A DNA stretch of 64,000 nt. Source: Cymodocea nodosa. Taxonomy: Eukaryota > Streptophyta > Magnoliopsida > Alismatales > Cymodoceaceae. This document shows, in pieces, positions 33,997 through 45,945 of this stretch. Every line of letters starts with the position of its first letter. Positions within the stretch are counted from its first letter, which is position 1. The notes under the pieces are model-generated. The model was not told the DNA's origin, ran no database searches, and saw nothing but the letters and a program-made list of their open reading frames with translations. The position numbers were made by a program, and so were the translations under genes. The stretch is from positions 3,350,501-3,414,500 of the forward strand of contig CM072347.1 in NCBI GenBank assembly GCA_036874045.1. Reading direction: 5' to 3'.

Positions 33997-34195
33997 GTGA
34001 CACCTTATTGGAGCTGGGAAAATACAATGCCCAAAAATATGCTTTGTTGGCTGTCGCTGCAGCTTCAATGCTTCTGGCATTAATAAAGAGCTTGATTGTT
34101 TGTTTAAAGTATGCTCTTGGCACATATTCCAATGCAAGGGTGTGCTCCAACTCATCTACCAAATGCTCCCTAAGATCTAAAATTAAAGTACTATA
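33997..34195 (-). other. Exon-like coding scrap of unknown gene
   Basis: On the - strand an open frame runs from about 34190 to the LTR edge at 33997, with good codon texture: DLREHLVDELEHTLALEYVP, then RAYFKQTIKLFINARSIEAA. It contrasts with the A+T-rich repeats around it. The family is not recognised. It may be an exon fragment of a host gene or a captured piece, cut by element O. Confidence 0.35.
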
Positions 34196-34831
34196 GGGCT
34201 AAAATATAAATATCTAAAATACATATGAAGATTAGATCAATATAAGCATCTTAGGTACGAGATATAAGGTTCAAATTAAAAGAATTTTAGATATGAAATA
34301 TAAATATCTAAAATACATGTGAAAATTAGATTAAACTAAATGTATTAGATATAAGATATAAAATATCTAAATATTAGAAATCGATATCTAAGAAATGAAA
34401 ATTCAAATACTTTAGATAGAAAATAAAAGTATTTGAAATAAAATCAAATATCTTAGGTATTAAAATATAAAAATATCTTAGAAGTTACAAACTTCATTGG
34501 GTTTGCCCTAAATCTAACAGAGTTAGTTCAAAATATCTAAGAAATTAAAATCAAAATATTTTAGATACAAAATATAAATATCTAAAATGAAAGTAAGTAT
34601 CTTAGATATAGAAAAGTAAAATATCTAAGAAGTTAGAAATAATTTGTGGATTTATATCCTAAAACATAATGGGCGCAGTTTGTTTGTTTCTTTCTTTGTT
34701 TTATTATTAATATCATTATTTTTCCTTTTTTTATCATTAATTTTTTATCTGATATTATTATTATTATTGTTATTTGAGCTTTTTTATCCTCAACATTTTC
34801 ATACACTCAAAAGCTTTTCAACTTAAATATG
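34196..34831. repeat. A+T-rich stretch with diverged ATATCTAA units
   Basis: From 34205 to about 34640, variants of AAATATCTAAAATA and TATCTTAGATAT recur every 20-60 bases, forming small palindromes. 34641-34831 is pyrimidine/T-rich. No gene signal. Confidence 0.5.
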
Positions 34832-34844
34832 CACTGTAGGAAAT

Positions 34845-35165
34845 CAAAGCTATTGTGATGGCCAGAAGACATCACTATAGCCCAAAAACTGTCACAGTAG
34901 GCTATACCAGTCGTCACAATAGATGATGTTGCAATAGGTTACTGTGATAGTTTTAGTAGCCGTCACAGTAGATAGACTATTGTGATGGCTGAAGATTTTT
35001 CTACGACAGCTTACCAGCGACCACAGTAAGTGTACAGCTAAATCTCTAGTCGTTACAATTAAGTTAGGTAGCTGACACGATAAATGAACGAATGATTTTA
35101 TTATGTGTTATATAGTGACGGTTGTGACCATTGCAATAGCATATTCTGGGGCCATTACAGTAGGT
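34845..35165. repeat. Left subterminal repeats of the CACTA element
   Basis: CTATTGTGATGGC, GTCACAGTAG, GTCGTCACAATAG and TAGCCGTCACAGTAG recur about ten times in alternating orientation. Such arrays bind the element's own DNA-binding protein in En/Spm (family knowledge). Confidence 0.7.
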
Positions 35166-37443
35166 GTAAAAATTAATTTAACATACATATAATTGTATTA
35201 GTTATTGATAAAAGACAATTAAATTTAACCTGTGTATGTAATATATACAACAATATTTTAATAAAACACTAACATCACATATTTCAATGTTCATCCCTAA
35301 TTCAAAGTTCAACATTTCTAAAAGTTTGTACAATTCGTTAAAAAAAAATAATTTACATCACACAAACTTTAAAAGTAATATTCAATACAGTATATGATTG
35401 TACAAGGCATCTAAATTGTAAACTACACATGAAAGGCTTCAATTTCTTCGTTCTTTGGTCAAAACCAGCATCACATCATTGAATAATTTCCACTTACAAC
35501 AAAACAAAAGTAAAATCACAATTAGAAAATAAGAATAGAAATTTGATTACCAACAATAAACATTAATTACCACGTTCATAAGTAAAACGCTTACCATAGA
35601 GCGGATCCAAACAATATTTGTTTTCATTGCATCTCTGATGATTTTATATCTATCATAAAGTCGGAATAGGGGAAAGTTGTTCTCTACGGCAACCTTGACA
35701 ACTACTTCACACCATTCCAAACCTAAAGGACTTTCACTAATAACTTTATAGGGATCTTTACTTAATAATAGTCATTTACTGACAGTTATATTTCCATTTG
35801 TAAGTTTGCACTAACGACATTGAAGTTACAAAAAGAAATTTACAAAAACAAACTAAAATATAGAACGTAATTGATGTAAGAAAGTGTAAAAGGTAATCTA
35901 TGTTTATAAAGAAACACATATGATCATAAAGTTCAACATAATAAAACAGGTGAAACAAAACATTGCAGAAATTCCATTTCCTAGTTCTTTTGAATTCAGA
36001 TATTGAAAAATATAATTTTGTCATTTTATGCATTACCAGATCTATTTTAAACTCAGTCAGAAACAAATTAACATTGGAACAATATTAAAAGGTTAAGATA
36101 TAAACAAAGAATGGGAATGATAAAAAAGTAAAATAGAGAAGATATTGAATTGCACTAAAAGATGACGACTGTGAACCCTCAAGCTCTCCTTTTAAGCTTG
36201 ATCTTCCAATCTCTATGTTTTTTCTAGTGGTCCATGGTTGATGGTACATGGGGACTCTTCACATGTTCATGCTACATTGAGTTCTACAATACAGTACCTT
36301 TTGATCATAAGAAAAAGGGACGACACATGGAAAAATAGATGCTGCTGCACAGTGTCTGATACGATCATGATGTCTCCAAGACATTATGTGATATACCGCC
36401 AGTGATGACCAAATTACATAAGCTAAAAGAAGTTGAGAAACTGCTGAATGAAAATAAGTAGATGATAATAACAATATTAAGCTTAAGTACTTGACAAAAT
36501 CTAATGAATAGTTGCCATCGTTGCATCTGTCAATTCTCCCATAGTAGGTTAGCTTGCATTCTGTTGCCACTTCAATATACCATAATCAAAAATAACAATG
36601 TGAAAAGATGGTTAAAAGCTGAAAAACATACATCCTTTTCCTATTTAAAATTGTGACAAATACCATTCTTTTAGTTTTTCACGTTTCAGTACTTCTACAT
36701 CGGTAACAACATCATGGATCATATGGTTTTTCGCTCAAGTACCGACATTTAGAATTTTTCCCCTCATCTTGGTATGTCGATGTAGGTGTACTTACAAATA
36801 GCAATCCCTACCTAGCTGACCACAAGGAATTCAACTTCCATTTTGTATCAAACTCCAGGTTTCATATCAGTAAGATTTGTTATGTCAACAACATGATAAA
36901 AATAAAGGAAAATGCCTTTTTTGAACAAAATTATCATCATTAATGTTGATTTGAATGTCGTTTCAAAAGGCTAAGATATGTCAATAAAACTTCACTAACA
37001 TGGGTTCAAGTTTAATTCTATGGCTAGTGGACATTTGTAACATGAAGATAATGGTAAAATACATGTTCATAACATAAAATAAGTTTCAGATGCTTTCAAG
37101 AATGTCAATCATATGAATCACTTTGATATTCAATGTAAATGCATGATGGAAATTTCCATATATGGAAAAAATAGGAAATAGTATCCATCCTAATTTTTCC
37201 ATGTGGAAATTGTTTTTTGATAATGATATGTAAAAAATTTTATTCACATCATATTTCTACATGTACATTTTATGTAATTCTTGATCACTCAATCAATCAT
37301 GGTCAATCATAGGACTTGGAATTTGGAGCCTGATGTATACTAGTAGTATCTATAGAGGTGATGATAAGTAAGTTTTTATGTACACTTAAACAGTCTGGTA
37401 TACATCAAGAGTATTTAAGGAGGTGAAAGCTTACAGAAGGCAT

Positions 37444-37845
37444 TGTTAGGCCCCAATATGGTAAACTTCTCTAGGTACTGCACACTTTATCTTGTAGAAA
37501 TTCTCAAAGAGTTGGGAGTATCCTAAGTGGCCTCATCTACCAACTCGACTGAGAGTATTGTTAAAGGTAAGGCCTGCAATGTTAGTACTTAGGTAGGTGG
37601 TGCACACACCTATGAATTGCCCACACTTGAGTAGAGCCACCATTATTACCTATGAGCACTACACGAGAACTTCTTAGGTGATCACCCATCTTAATATTGC
37701 TCTTGTTTAAACACACTTAACTCCAAAGTTTTGACAAGAGAAGGTACTTGGTAGTAGGTGTAAATACACCTAGCAGGTGTGGTCTTTGCTATATGTAGAA
37801 GGAAAATTAGTGGCATCTCTTCTTTAGATGTCATACACAATGGTG
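37444..37845. repeat. Possible Cassandra-like terminal repeat around a 5S relic
   Basis: TGTTAGGCCCCAATATGG at 37444 and a CA end around 37840 would bound a ~0.4 kb unit containing the 5S-like stretch. Cassandra TRIM elements carry 5S sequence inside their LTRs. Only one unit is seen, and the borders are a guess. Confidence 0.35.
37655..37770 (-). pseudogene. 5S rRNA-like relic
   Basis: About 116 nt that pair end to end with plant 5S rRNA on the - strand. Well-kept parts are AAGATGGGTGATCACC (5S: GGATGGGTGACCTCC), AGTTAAGTGTGTTT (5S internal promoter: AGTTAAGCGTGCTT) and TTCTCGTGTAGTGC (5S: TCCTCGTGTTGC). Many C-to-T type changes make it inactive as rRNA. It is a diverged 5S pseudogene or the 5S part of a Cassandra-type LTR, lying inside the CACTA element. 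Confidence 0.75.
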
Positions 37846-39834
37846 GATGAGTCTACTAGAGACAAGGTCAACTTCATCTTAGGATCTGGAGGGAGAAGTG
37901 GGGTTGGAGAGTTACCAAATCAAAGTTGCAACATTTGTGGCTTCTTCTTCCTCTAGCTATTTTGTGGAATAGCCAAAGAGGTGGCTCGAAAGGAACAAGA
38001 GACTCTTTGTGGATGTGATGCTACCGAGTGGAACATGTGGGAATAGGTTTGGTAGTGTACAATTGGGTGGTCAAGAACTGCTGATGAGATTCTACCCTCT
38101 GAAATGAAAGTTCTATCTTGGGTACCTGATATGTTACTATAATTGAAGTGGTGTTGGTTTTCTCTAGTTCTATATATATATGGAACCCTTCTACCTAAAA
38201 TTTTTGTGTAATTTTCTTTATCTTTGATTATTGAGGCACTCACCTTCTGATGCATGTATCCCCTCTTTTTGGTTTAATATATTTTCGTTTCAACACTCAA
38301 AAAGAGTCTACCACATAAGAAATATGTGCACTGAAACATTCATGTATTCTTGGATTCTAACTATGGCAAAAGGTGACAGGAAGTCTACATTTGATTGCTA
38401 CCCTTATGTTCAAAGCAACTTAATTACATAAAGGAGAAAGAAACATTCAAGTCTAGTGTAGAGTTAATATATAGGTCTATGATCAAGCTACATATTAAAT
38501 GGTATAGTTAAAATCATTGTCATTCAACCAAGTATTCATCACCAAACAACAAACCATAGTTTGATTACAAAAATTTTATTTTATACGAGCATTAAAAACA
38601 TCACATAAACATATGTAAATATTGATAACAAATGTCAATGTAGCTGCTTAAGCAAAAATAAATAAAAATAGACTAAAAAATAGTTTCACCTTTTCATCGT
38701 GTTGTTGATTTTGAGGTTGTGTAAGGTAAAATCAGGTGCCAACAAAATTAATGCTAAGTCCCTACTGTGAAAGGAATATAAGTGTAAGAATAATATGTAT
38801 TATTAGATATTTTTTTATTAATTTGAGTGTATACCATACCAATATTTACCTGTGGTGATTGATTTTGACTAACAATCCAATCCATGTAATCTAGGTATTC
38901 AAATTTTCATATAGGAAAGCAAAGAACTCGTGAACCCTTTTTTATTAAATTGCCCATTGCAACCAATCTCCGACACCCAACAATAGCAACTGCTAAAATT
39001 ACATTCTACATCACTTGGCCTAGAAGGTTTCCCATCTTCTGCCAACAAGAATCGGAACCTTTTCATTGGGAACTTAGAACTAGCCTTTAATGCAATATCC
39101 CTCGAGAATACAATCTTATGTAGTTTTTTCATTTGAAATTATTGGTTTTCCTTGAAAACTTAAAATTTACTTGTTATTAATTTGCTAACAGTGAGATTTA
39201 CTATTACAGTAATGCATACAACTTTATCGTTGTTCAAGTAGGAATTGTAATGACTATTATAGTAGATGTAACAGTAATAGACAAATAAAATTGAAATGCA
39301 AGTAGGAATACATAGTCAATCGAAATGCTCCTACACCTCTGTCTACACAAATAGCTCACGCAAGTAGGAATACATAGCTAGATAACTCACACAAAGGACA
39401 CTGTCCCCCACACAGAGGACTATTCCGCTCCAACAGTCCAACTACACCTACACACAAGTGCAACTTGTTGTGCCCTCCTAAACACCATCCACTCCACCAG
39501 TTGCTGAACAGAAACAAACTTCTCCAACGTAGCAAACCCTTCCTAGCGTTTGGACCGCCACCACCTACCACCCAAAGCTCTTATCACAAGCCTTCGCACC
39601 ATTGGGAGATAGAGATGCCAAGTAGAGAACATGAACACCTTCACAAAATGCTATTGTCATACACTCAAGGGAGGAGAGAACGGCAACAGATCTAAGATGG
39701 TTGAGATGAGTCGAACTAGAATCGAACTAAGATGGGTCGAGAGTAGTGGTTGATGCAGGCATAGACAAATTGGAATCATCGGTAGGGTTTAGGTGCATGA
39801 GTTGTTGAGGTTCAGAATTCGCAACATTTTTATG

Positions 39835-40078
39835 ATTCCTCTTATTATGATGGCTTTAAGAGAGTTTCTGGGATGGATCACAGCCATCATGGTAACATCT
39901 ATATTGTGATGGTCATGATATGTCTATTGTGATGTCTTTAATAAGCTGTTATAATATACAATATATTGTGACAGTTAGGTTGTCTATTGTCATGGCCTTA
40001 AAAAACTATCATAATAACCAACCTACCGTGACAACCATGAATTTGTGGCCATTACAATAAGGCATTATTCTTGTAATG
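39835..40078. repeat. Right subterminal repeats of the CACTA element
   Basis: ATTGTGATGGTCATG, CTATTGTGATG, ATTGTGACAG, CTATTGTCATGGCC and CCGTGACAACC units match the left array. They end at the CATTACAAGAAT terminus. Confidence 0.7.
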
Positions 40079-40081
40079 ATG

Positions 40082-41299
40082 GTTACAAGTTAGGTTTTTG
40101 AAAGAATAAGGTTGATATATTCAATCCACTACCAATGTTAATTGTCAAAAGAGAAATTACTAAATTGGTTGTCTATGTTTGAACAAATCACGTTTAAGGT
40201 TTTTTTTTTTTGATCCTCCAGGAGTAAATTTTTTAAGGTTGATATAGGTCCACAAACTCTAAAAGAGGTTTGGAAACACTCACAAATGGACCAAGATTAG
40301 AATATTTTGTGAGTAACCATATATATTGTTTAGAGCTTCTCATTAGTCACAACTTGTATGTTGTGTACGTTGAAAAAAATGTATTTGATAATGTGTTCTA
40401 TATGGTTATGTATGTGAAACGGAAGACAAGGGATGTAGAGAATTCATGCAGAAAGTGGAAAGATTCACTAAGAAACATAAAGACCTCTTTCTGTATATAG
40501 GAGTTATATAAGAGAGATGAACATGACATCAACGTGGAACTAAACCCACAATTAACAAATAACCTTGGTACATTATTTTCTCTAATAATATTATTTCTTT
40601 GTGATTGAAATGAGCCTACAAGGGGGGAGTAAGAGTTGCTGACCTTAGAACAAATAACATAGAGGTTATACAAAAAAAAAAAATTCAAAACAGTTTGAGC
40701 CATTTGCTTTCACTTTGCAACTTGATCAAGTTTGCTATGTTCCAAGATTATCTTTTTTTGTGATGAAGGCCTAGACATATTCTTACATTGACAAAGAGCA
40801 AACAAGATGTATTATACATGTGCATGGATGGCATAGTCCACTGAAGCAGTTGCTAGTCATCCTCATGCCGGTGTTCCACTCTTCCTAACTAAAAGTTTCC
40901 CTAGGGTTTAGGGGTTGAGGTGCACATGTGCTTGACTAAATCTGCAATGCAATATCAATATTTCGTATCTTTAATTATACATGTCAATTATTGTGTGGTA
41001 TCATGCCAACTTAGCCTAAATCGAATCATACTTTATACTATCATCATCATGTTACGCCAACCCAAACTCTTAATGATACGGCCTAGACACAGCTCATGGC
41101 TTATTTATGTCATGCTGTGTTGGTTAAACATGTTAATTCGTCCTGTGCTTTCTGCCACATTTTCATGCCAAACATTATCATAATACCACTAGACAGCCAA
41201 AATAAAAATGAAATTTATTTTATTGTTTAAAATAAGATTACAAAATTTTAATGCATAGAAGTTCAAATCTCAAACCACATTACACATGACAAAACTTAC
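40082..41299. other. Intergenic DNA, no gene seen
   Basis: No frame resembles a known protein. It contains T- and A-runs (40199-40211, 40671-40683). Around 40990-41170, words such as CATGCCAACTTAGCC, ACGGCCTAGACACAGC and GTCATGCTGTGTTGG recall dispersed plant repeats, too diverged to name. Confidence 0.5.
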
Positions 41300-41320
41300 A
41301 AAAAAAAAAAAAAAAAAAAA
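41300..41320. repeat. Poly(A) run of 21
   Basis: Twenty-one adenines; no retroposed body is recognised on either side. Confidence 0.9.
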
Positions 41321-44300
41321 CTAAACGTAAGAAAGAAAAGTGTATTTTAGGCTTTCGAGGTAGATGTGTGAAAATAAGGAGGTGGGGGTATTTATGACCT
41401 TTTAAAGTATTTCGGTTTGTTGGTGGACTTAGGTGTAATTTCAGAAAATTTAAGAACTTCTTGTTATAGAGCATTGAAAAAATAAGGACTAAAAATTGTT
41501 TTAAAAAACTTTAAACTTATTTTAAAAGGAATAAATCTTTTAAAATAAAAGATCGGGACGTCTCCACAATTTTTCCCGGAACAACTTTAGAAAAATGGGC
41601 CAACCGGCCCAAATGTTCTAATCGTTGTAGGTGGACACAATGGGCCGACGTTTAAAATAATTTTGACGGGCCGACTCAAAAGGTGTGTTTTTGCTATTGG
41701 AAAAGGTCAAAAAGAAAATGGTAAGTAAGTTCAGAATTTATGTAAAATATAAATAACGAGAAAGCACTACTTTTAAGGGTGTTTGTGCATGTATTTAAAG
41801 GTGACAGAATCTGCTTTCTAGGTGTTCGTGTAGGCGTGAGAATTTACAGGAAGTAAAAGAATGAAACTTGTATTAACTTACATATTAATGTGATTAACCT
41901 CAATTTTATGTTAGCTTCGAAAATAATTACCTTCTACATAAAGGATTTTTATATATTTTTTTTTATATTTAGAAATAATAATAATTATTTTCATATAAAA
42001 GATTTGAATAAAAGTAAACATAATTCAATCAAACATAGTACAAAATGTTGCAACATTATGAAACAAAGCTAAATATTCAAATTTAACTGTGAAATAGTAA
42101 TTACCTTTAAATTGGATATTAACGCCTCAACTTCTATATAATTATTTTTATATCTGAAAATAGTAATTACCTTTATTTTTACATATTCAAAGTTATTAAT
42201 AAAAATAAAAATAAATTAACTAACCTGCGTGGGAATGTTCTTTTTCCTTTTTATTTTTCTTATTTTTTCAAAGTGGTTTCGGGCATATGCACGTCGCGTG
42301 GGAATAATTAAACATAAATTAATAGTTTATTTTCTTTCTATCATTTCCAATTTGTTAGGATGGAAAAATATTTTTTTAAGGACTTTTATATGACCAGAAA
42401 TGATAGAAATTCGTTTTTCATTATTTTTCTCCATATAAAAAGTCTTATTTGGATGAAATTTATTTTCCACGGTATCTTTTCTCACCAATTCGAGAGACAA
42501 AAATCCCCTTAAAATATTGGACTACATAAGTTAATTGCATCGTTTGATCTAAGTTTTTTTTTTTTTTAATATCTATCTTTTAAATTCATTAGAAGATAGT
42601 CTTATAGAATTTGAAAAAATACATCAGAAAAACTAAAATATTCCATTAATACAAAATTTTACATTTTGTTCTTCTTCTGACTATCATTTGATCAAGTTGA
42701 ATTATATCGACTGGATCAAGCTCAACCCACTTGAAGTCTATATCTTTCGTTTTTATGGTTTGAACATCATATTCATGGCTTACAGTTATTCAAATTACCC
42801 ATTGAATGTACATAAATGCAAAAATTTCAACTATTTGAACCCATAATTGACACAAATTTGAGTGAATGTTGTATAATGTGAAGTTTGAAAACTGAAAAGT
42901 AAAGTATAGAGAAAAAAATGAAACATGAAATCTTCACATGATGAGGGTGTTCTTCTTCTTCTTCTTCTTCTTTTTTTTTTTTTTTTCAAGAAGTAGTACA
43001 AAATCAAACTAAGAGATGCAATAATTACAGTCAAGAAAATAGTAATAAGATTTAAAAACATTCATCCATTTCTTTGTAGTACTGCAATAAATAAGTGAGT
43101 CTAGGATTTGTAACATAAAAATTCAGACTTCAAACCATGGTAATGCCAAATCGAACCATGATTATTTGAAAATTTACCATATCAGACTACTCAGAACGTA
43201 ATACAAAATTATCAAAATATGATTCCAATAATAATAATAAACGTCCTATTTCTTTGTATTCATCTATATGTAAATAACAAAGAAATGCACATTTTTGGTA
43301 TCTGAAAACTTTCTCTTGGATTTGCTGAAATTGATCAATACATGTAAATAGATGTGTTTTAATGTATAACTGTGCAAATCTATGAACATATATAATAATG
43401 ATGATGATGATGATAATATAGTTTTAATTATTTTAAACATGAAAAATTTCACTAACAAATATTCCAAAATGGGAATTAAATATTCTATTTATGCAAAGCA
43501 GCATTACAAAGAAGTACTGAAGGGTCAGATTTTCCCAACAAATATACCATGTAAATTACACATTCTCATTTGCATGGTATTCATCTTTTTCTTATTTATT
43601 GTCTCTTTTCCTCTCTCCCATGTTCTTTACTCACTTCAAGTCTTTCTTATGTTTTCCTTTTCTTTTCTACCCTTAATCTTAAATCATTGTGTTAAATAGA
43701 AATGAGTGTATGTGAAATTTTGTAACTAAATGTCAATAATTTTAGTCCATGATTTTTCTTCCTTCTGGCTTAGCATTTGGCATAGATTATATGTATGTAA
43801 AATATTACACTTGAATATCCTACACATATTTTCTTCCATGCATATTTTCTCTCCTCAACTCTCTCTTTCACAAATCTCTTCCATGTTCATTACATCCCAC
43901 ACCTAATTAGCATGAGCTGTATATATGTGTACCTACTAACTACATTGAAAAGGAAATCCTAATATATCCAACAATGATTTTATAGTGATTGATCAAATAA
44001 TCAAGAAAATAAATTAAAACTTTCTAATACTACAATAATTACCACTTATCTCTAGTTCTTTTTCTTCTTTTAAATGCTCACAACCTAAGAGGAATGCTCT
44101 ACTGTTGTAATTTTGTCTTTTTTTTGAATATATAGATGAACAATATGATGCACATAAATGCGACCCATGAGACTTTATCTCATGGGAAAATAGCTATCCT
44201 TGTTGGAATCGTGATTAAGATGAAATCATTTCTTCAAAAAGAAAACTGACTTGTTACAGGAAGGCAGCATTGTTGAATATATTTTATTAGATTTCTTTGT

Positions 44301-44779
44301 AGATACAAAATAATTTATAACACTAACTTCAAAAATGTTTTCATAATAAGTTGGTTCCCATTAATTAGCATTTTGAAGAGCACTAGGTTTTAATCAAACC
44401 ATAGAAACAGTGTTTCTCTGGGTGCATTTGAAAATTATGTGTTTCAATCTATGAAGGAACCAGGCAAAACTGATGACCCATAAATATGTGGATTTGATAT
44501 TATTGAAAAATTATTTTATATGATATGGATATTTGAGATATATGAATACAGAATGTAAATATATATACATCTAGAAAACCAATGAATTAGAACCTTTATT
44601 TGTATGGAAAAATTAAAGCAACTTGCAAAGAAAAAGCCCTCTTAAGCAAAAGCATCTAATAAGAGTTGACCAAAATAAGGAATATATATATAAGGTATGC
44701 CCATGACCCAAAATTTTCCTACCAAACTACGTGAAAGTGACTTATTGCTATTTATAACATGAGCTACCGACTTGCGGTT
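41321..44779. other. Intergenic DNA with simple repeats, no gene seen
   Basis: Open stretches here are short, A+T-driven and match nothing. It contains a TTC repeat running into a T-run (42951-42986), a GAT repeat (43396-43412), a CCGGCCC-containing stretch at 41598-41670, and at 41778-41860 two GGTGTT(T/C)GTG words with TGACAGAAT that resemble the interior of the MITE at 31678-32675. Confidence 0.5.
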
Positions 44780-44785
44780 AAAAAT

Positions 44786-44975
44786 ATATAAATATTTATC
44801 TTGTAATTTAGATACATCAATTTAAAATCTATTAATAGTAAATAGTAACAAGAGTACATATATGAAACAAATGTTTATAAAAGAGGAATATTTATTTATT
44901 TATTTTACAATCTTCATAGTTAATAGATTTTAAGTTGACATATCTAAATAATAAGACTATATTTATAACATTTTT
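44786..44975. mobile_element. Fold-back (MITE-like) element
   Basis: A left arm of about 50 bases (ATTTAGATACATCAATTTAA, then AATCTATTAATAG) is answered by an inverted right arm (44918-44970: CTATTAACTATGAAG... reading inward as TTAAAATCTATTAACTAT), with an ~80-base loop. Part of it (AATGTTTATAAAAGAG and onward) recurs at 45826-45940, so it is a small family. Confidence 0.5.
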
Positions 44976-45267
44976 AAACTTTAAAAGCCTGCAATCTCAT
45001 TGTTGTTTTGTTATAACGTTAATATTCATGAAAACCTCACATTGATTCGATAATCAAGGCATGGATGGGTGGTGGTGGTTCTGCCGACCATCCAACGTCC
45101 AGTCCAAATTCCGGACAAACATCCCAGGGATTATTATATGCACCAATCTTGCGATTGATTTGTCTTTAAACTGTTATTATATACCATCCAGATACCTCTG
45201 CCTTATCTACCACCTTCCACAAGACAATTCATTTCTTAATTAATCAACATTATCAGCATTCAACAAC

Positions 45268-45290
45268 CACCCCCCTCCCCCCTCCCCTCC
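45268..45290. repeat. C-tract, G-quadruplex candidate on the - strand
   Basis: Runs of 6, 6, 4 and 2 cytosines separated by single T residues. The - strand has three long G-runs plus a GG, only marginally enough for a quadruplex. Confidence 0.5.
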
Positions 45291-45509
45291 TTGGTTCACG
45301 TGGATAGTGGTGAACAAGTTTCATTACCCATAATCAGAAGGTTCACTTCAGTGTGTCTATATCAATATCTGTCTATTGATATATATATATATAAACCATT
45401 TTTTAGACAAACAAAGTAAGTTTTATATTTATACAACTTAATGTCATTGTAAGTACAACTAAAAATATTATATTTATTCATCATACGATACATTAACATT
45501 AGTTTATCA

Positions 45510-45945
45510 TTGCCAGTGATAAGATTTCTTGAACCTCCTAACCCAATAAAGAGAATAATATATATATGTGATGTGATTTACTGAACTGTCACTGGCCATA
45601 GCAAGATTTACTTATAAGCTATCAAACTTGATGTAAAATGTGGTGTGTGACATGATTTTCTAAACTGCTAAACCTAAAAGAGAGAGTAATGTGTGATATA
45701 ATTTGCTAAGCTATTAACGTTCATGGCAAGATTTATTAAGTTGTTAAACCCAATAGAAAGAGAAAAAAAGTGATGTGTGACATAATTTACTTAAGTTGTC
45801 TACAATAGAAATTACATCTAAAATAAATATTTATAAAAGAGATACATTTATTTATTTTAGACGTAATCTTCACCATAAAGAAAAGTTTTACTTGACGTAT
45901 ATATCTAGATCGTAAGATAAACACCTATATCATTTTCAGCTATAA
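45510..45945. repeat. Diverged tandem units and second fold-back copy
   Basis: Units like GTGTGACATAATTTACT, TCATGGCAAGATTTATTAAG and TTGTTAAACCCAATA recur two to three times, 85-120 bases apart (45515-45800). Then ATTACATCTAAAATAAATAT (45809) pairs with ATTTATTTTAGACGTAAT (about 45848-45866) as a hairpin. 45826-45940 resembles 44872-44990. Confidence 0.5.

Larger units (their letters stand above)
34832..40078 (-). mobile_element. CACTA (En/Spm-like) DNA transposon, no intact transposase
   Basis: Left end CACTGTAGGAAATC; right end, inverted, CATTACAAGAATAATG, resembling the CACTACAAGAAA ends of plant CACTA elements. Both are flanked by ATG (34829-34831 and 40079-40081), and CACTA elements make 3-bp duplications. 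Both terminal ~250 bases carry many TGTGATGGC/GTCACAATAG units in both orientations, the usual subterminal array. A C-rich, more G+C-rich stretch at 39400-39640 would suit the 5' part of a - strand transcript. Open stretches inside (36570-36259, 38255-37953, 39132-38899, 39571-39356 on the - strand) match nothing I recognise, so the element is either non-autonomous or decayed. Orientation is a guess. Confidence 0.8.

Noticed and set aside
36259-36570. Open - strand frame with a hydrophobic stretch as a membrane protein
   Set aside because: Inside the CACTA element, no family pattern, no flanking exons recognised.
41245-41300. AAGTTCAAATCTC as a tRNA T-loop
   Set aside because: No matching acceptor, D or anticodon stems around it on either strand.
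43382-43699. 105-codon open frame as a gene
   Set aside because: Starts in a GAT repeat and then runs through pyrimidine-rich low-complexity DNA; hydrophobic by composition only.
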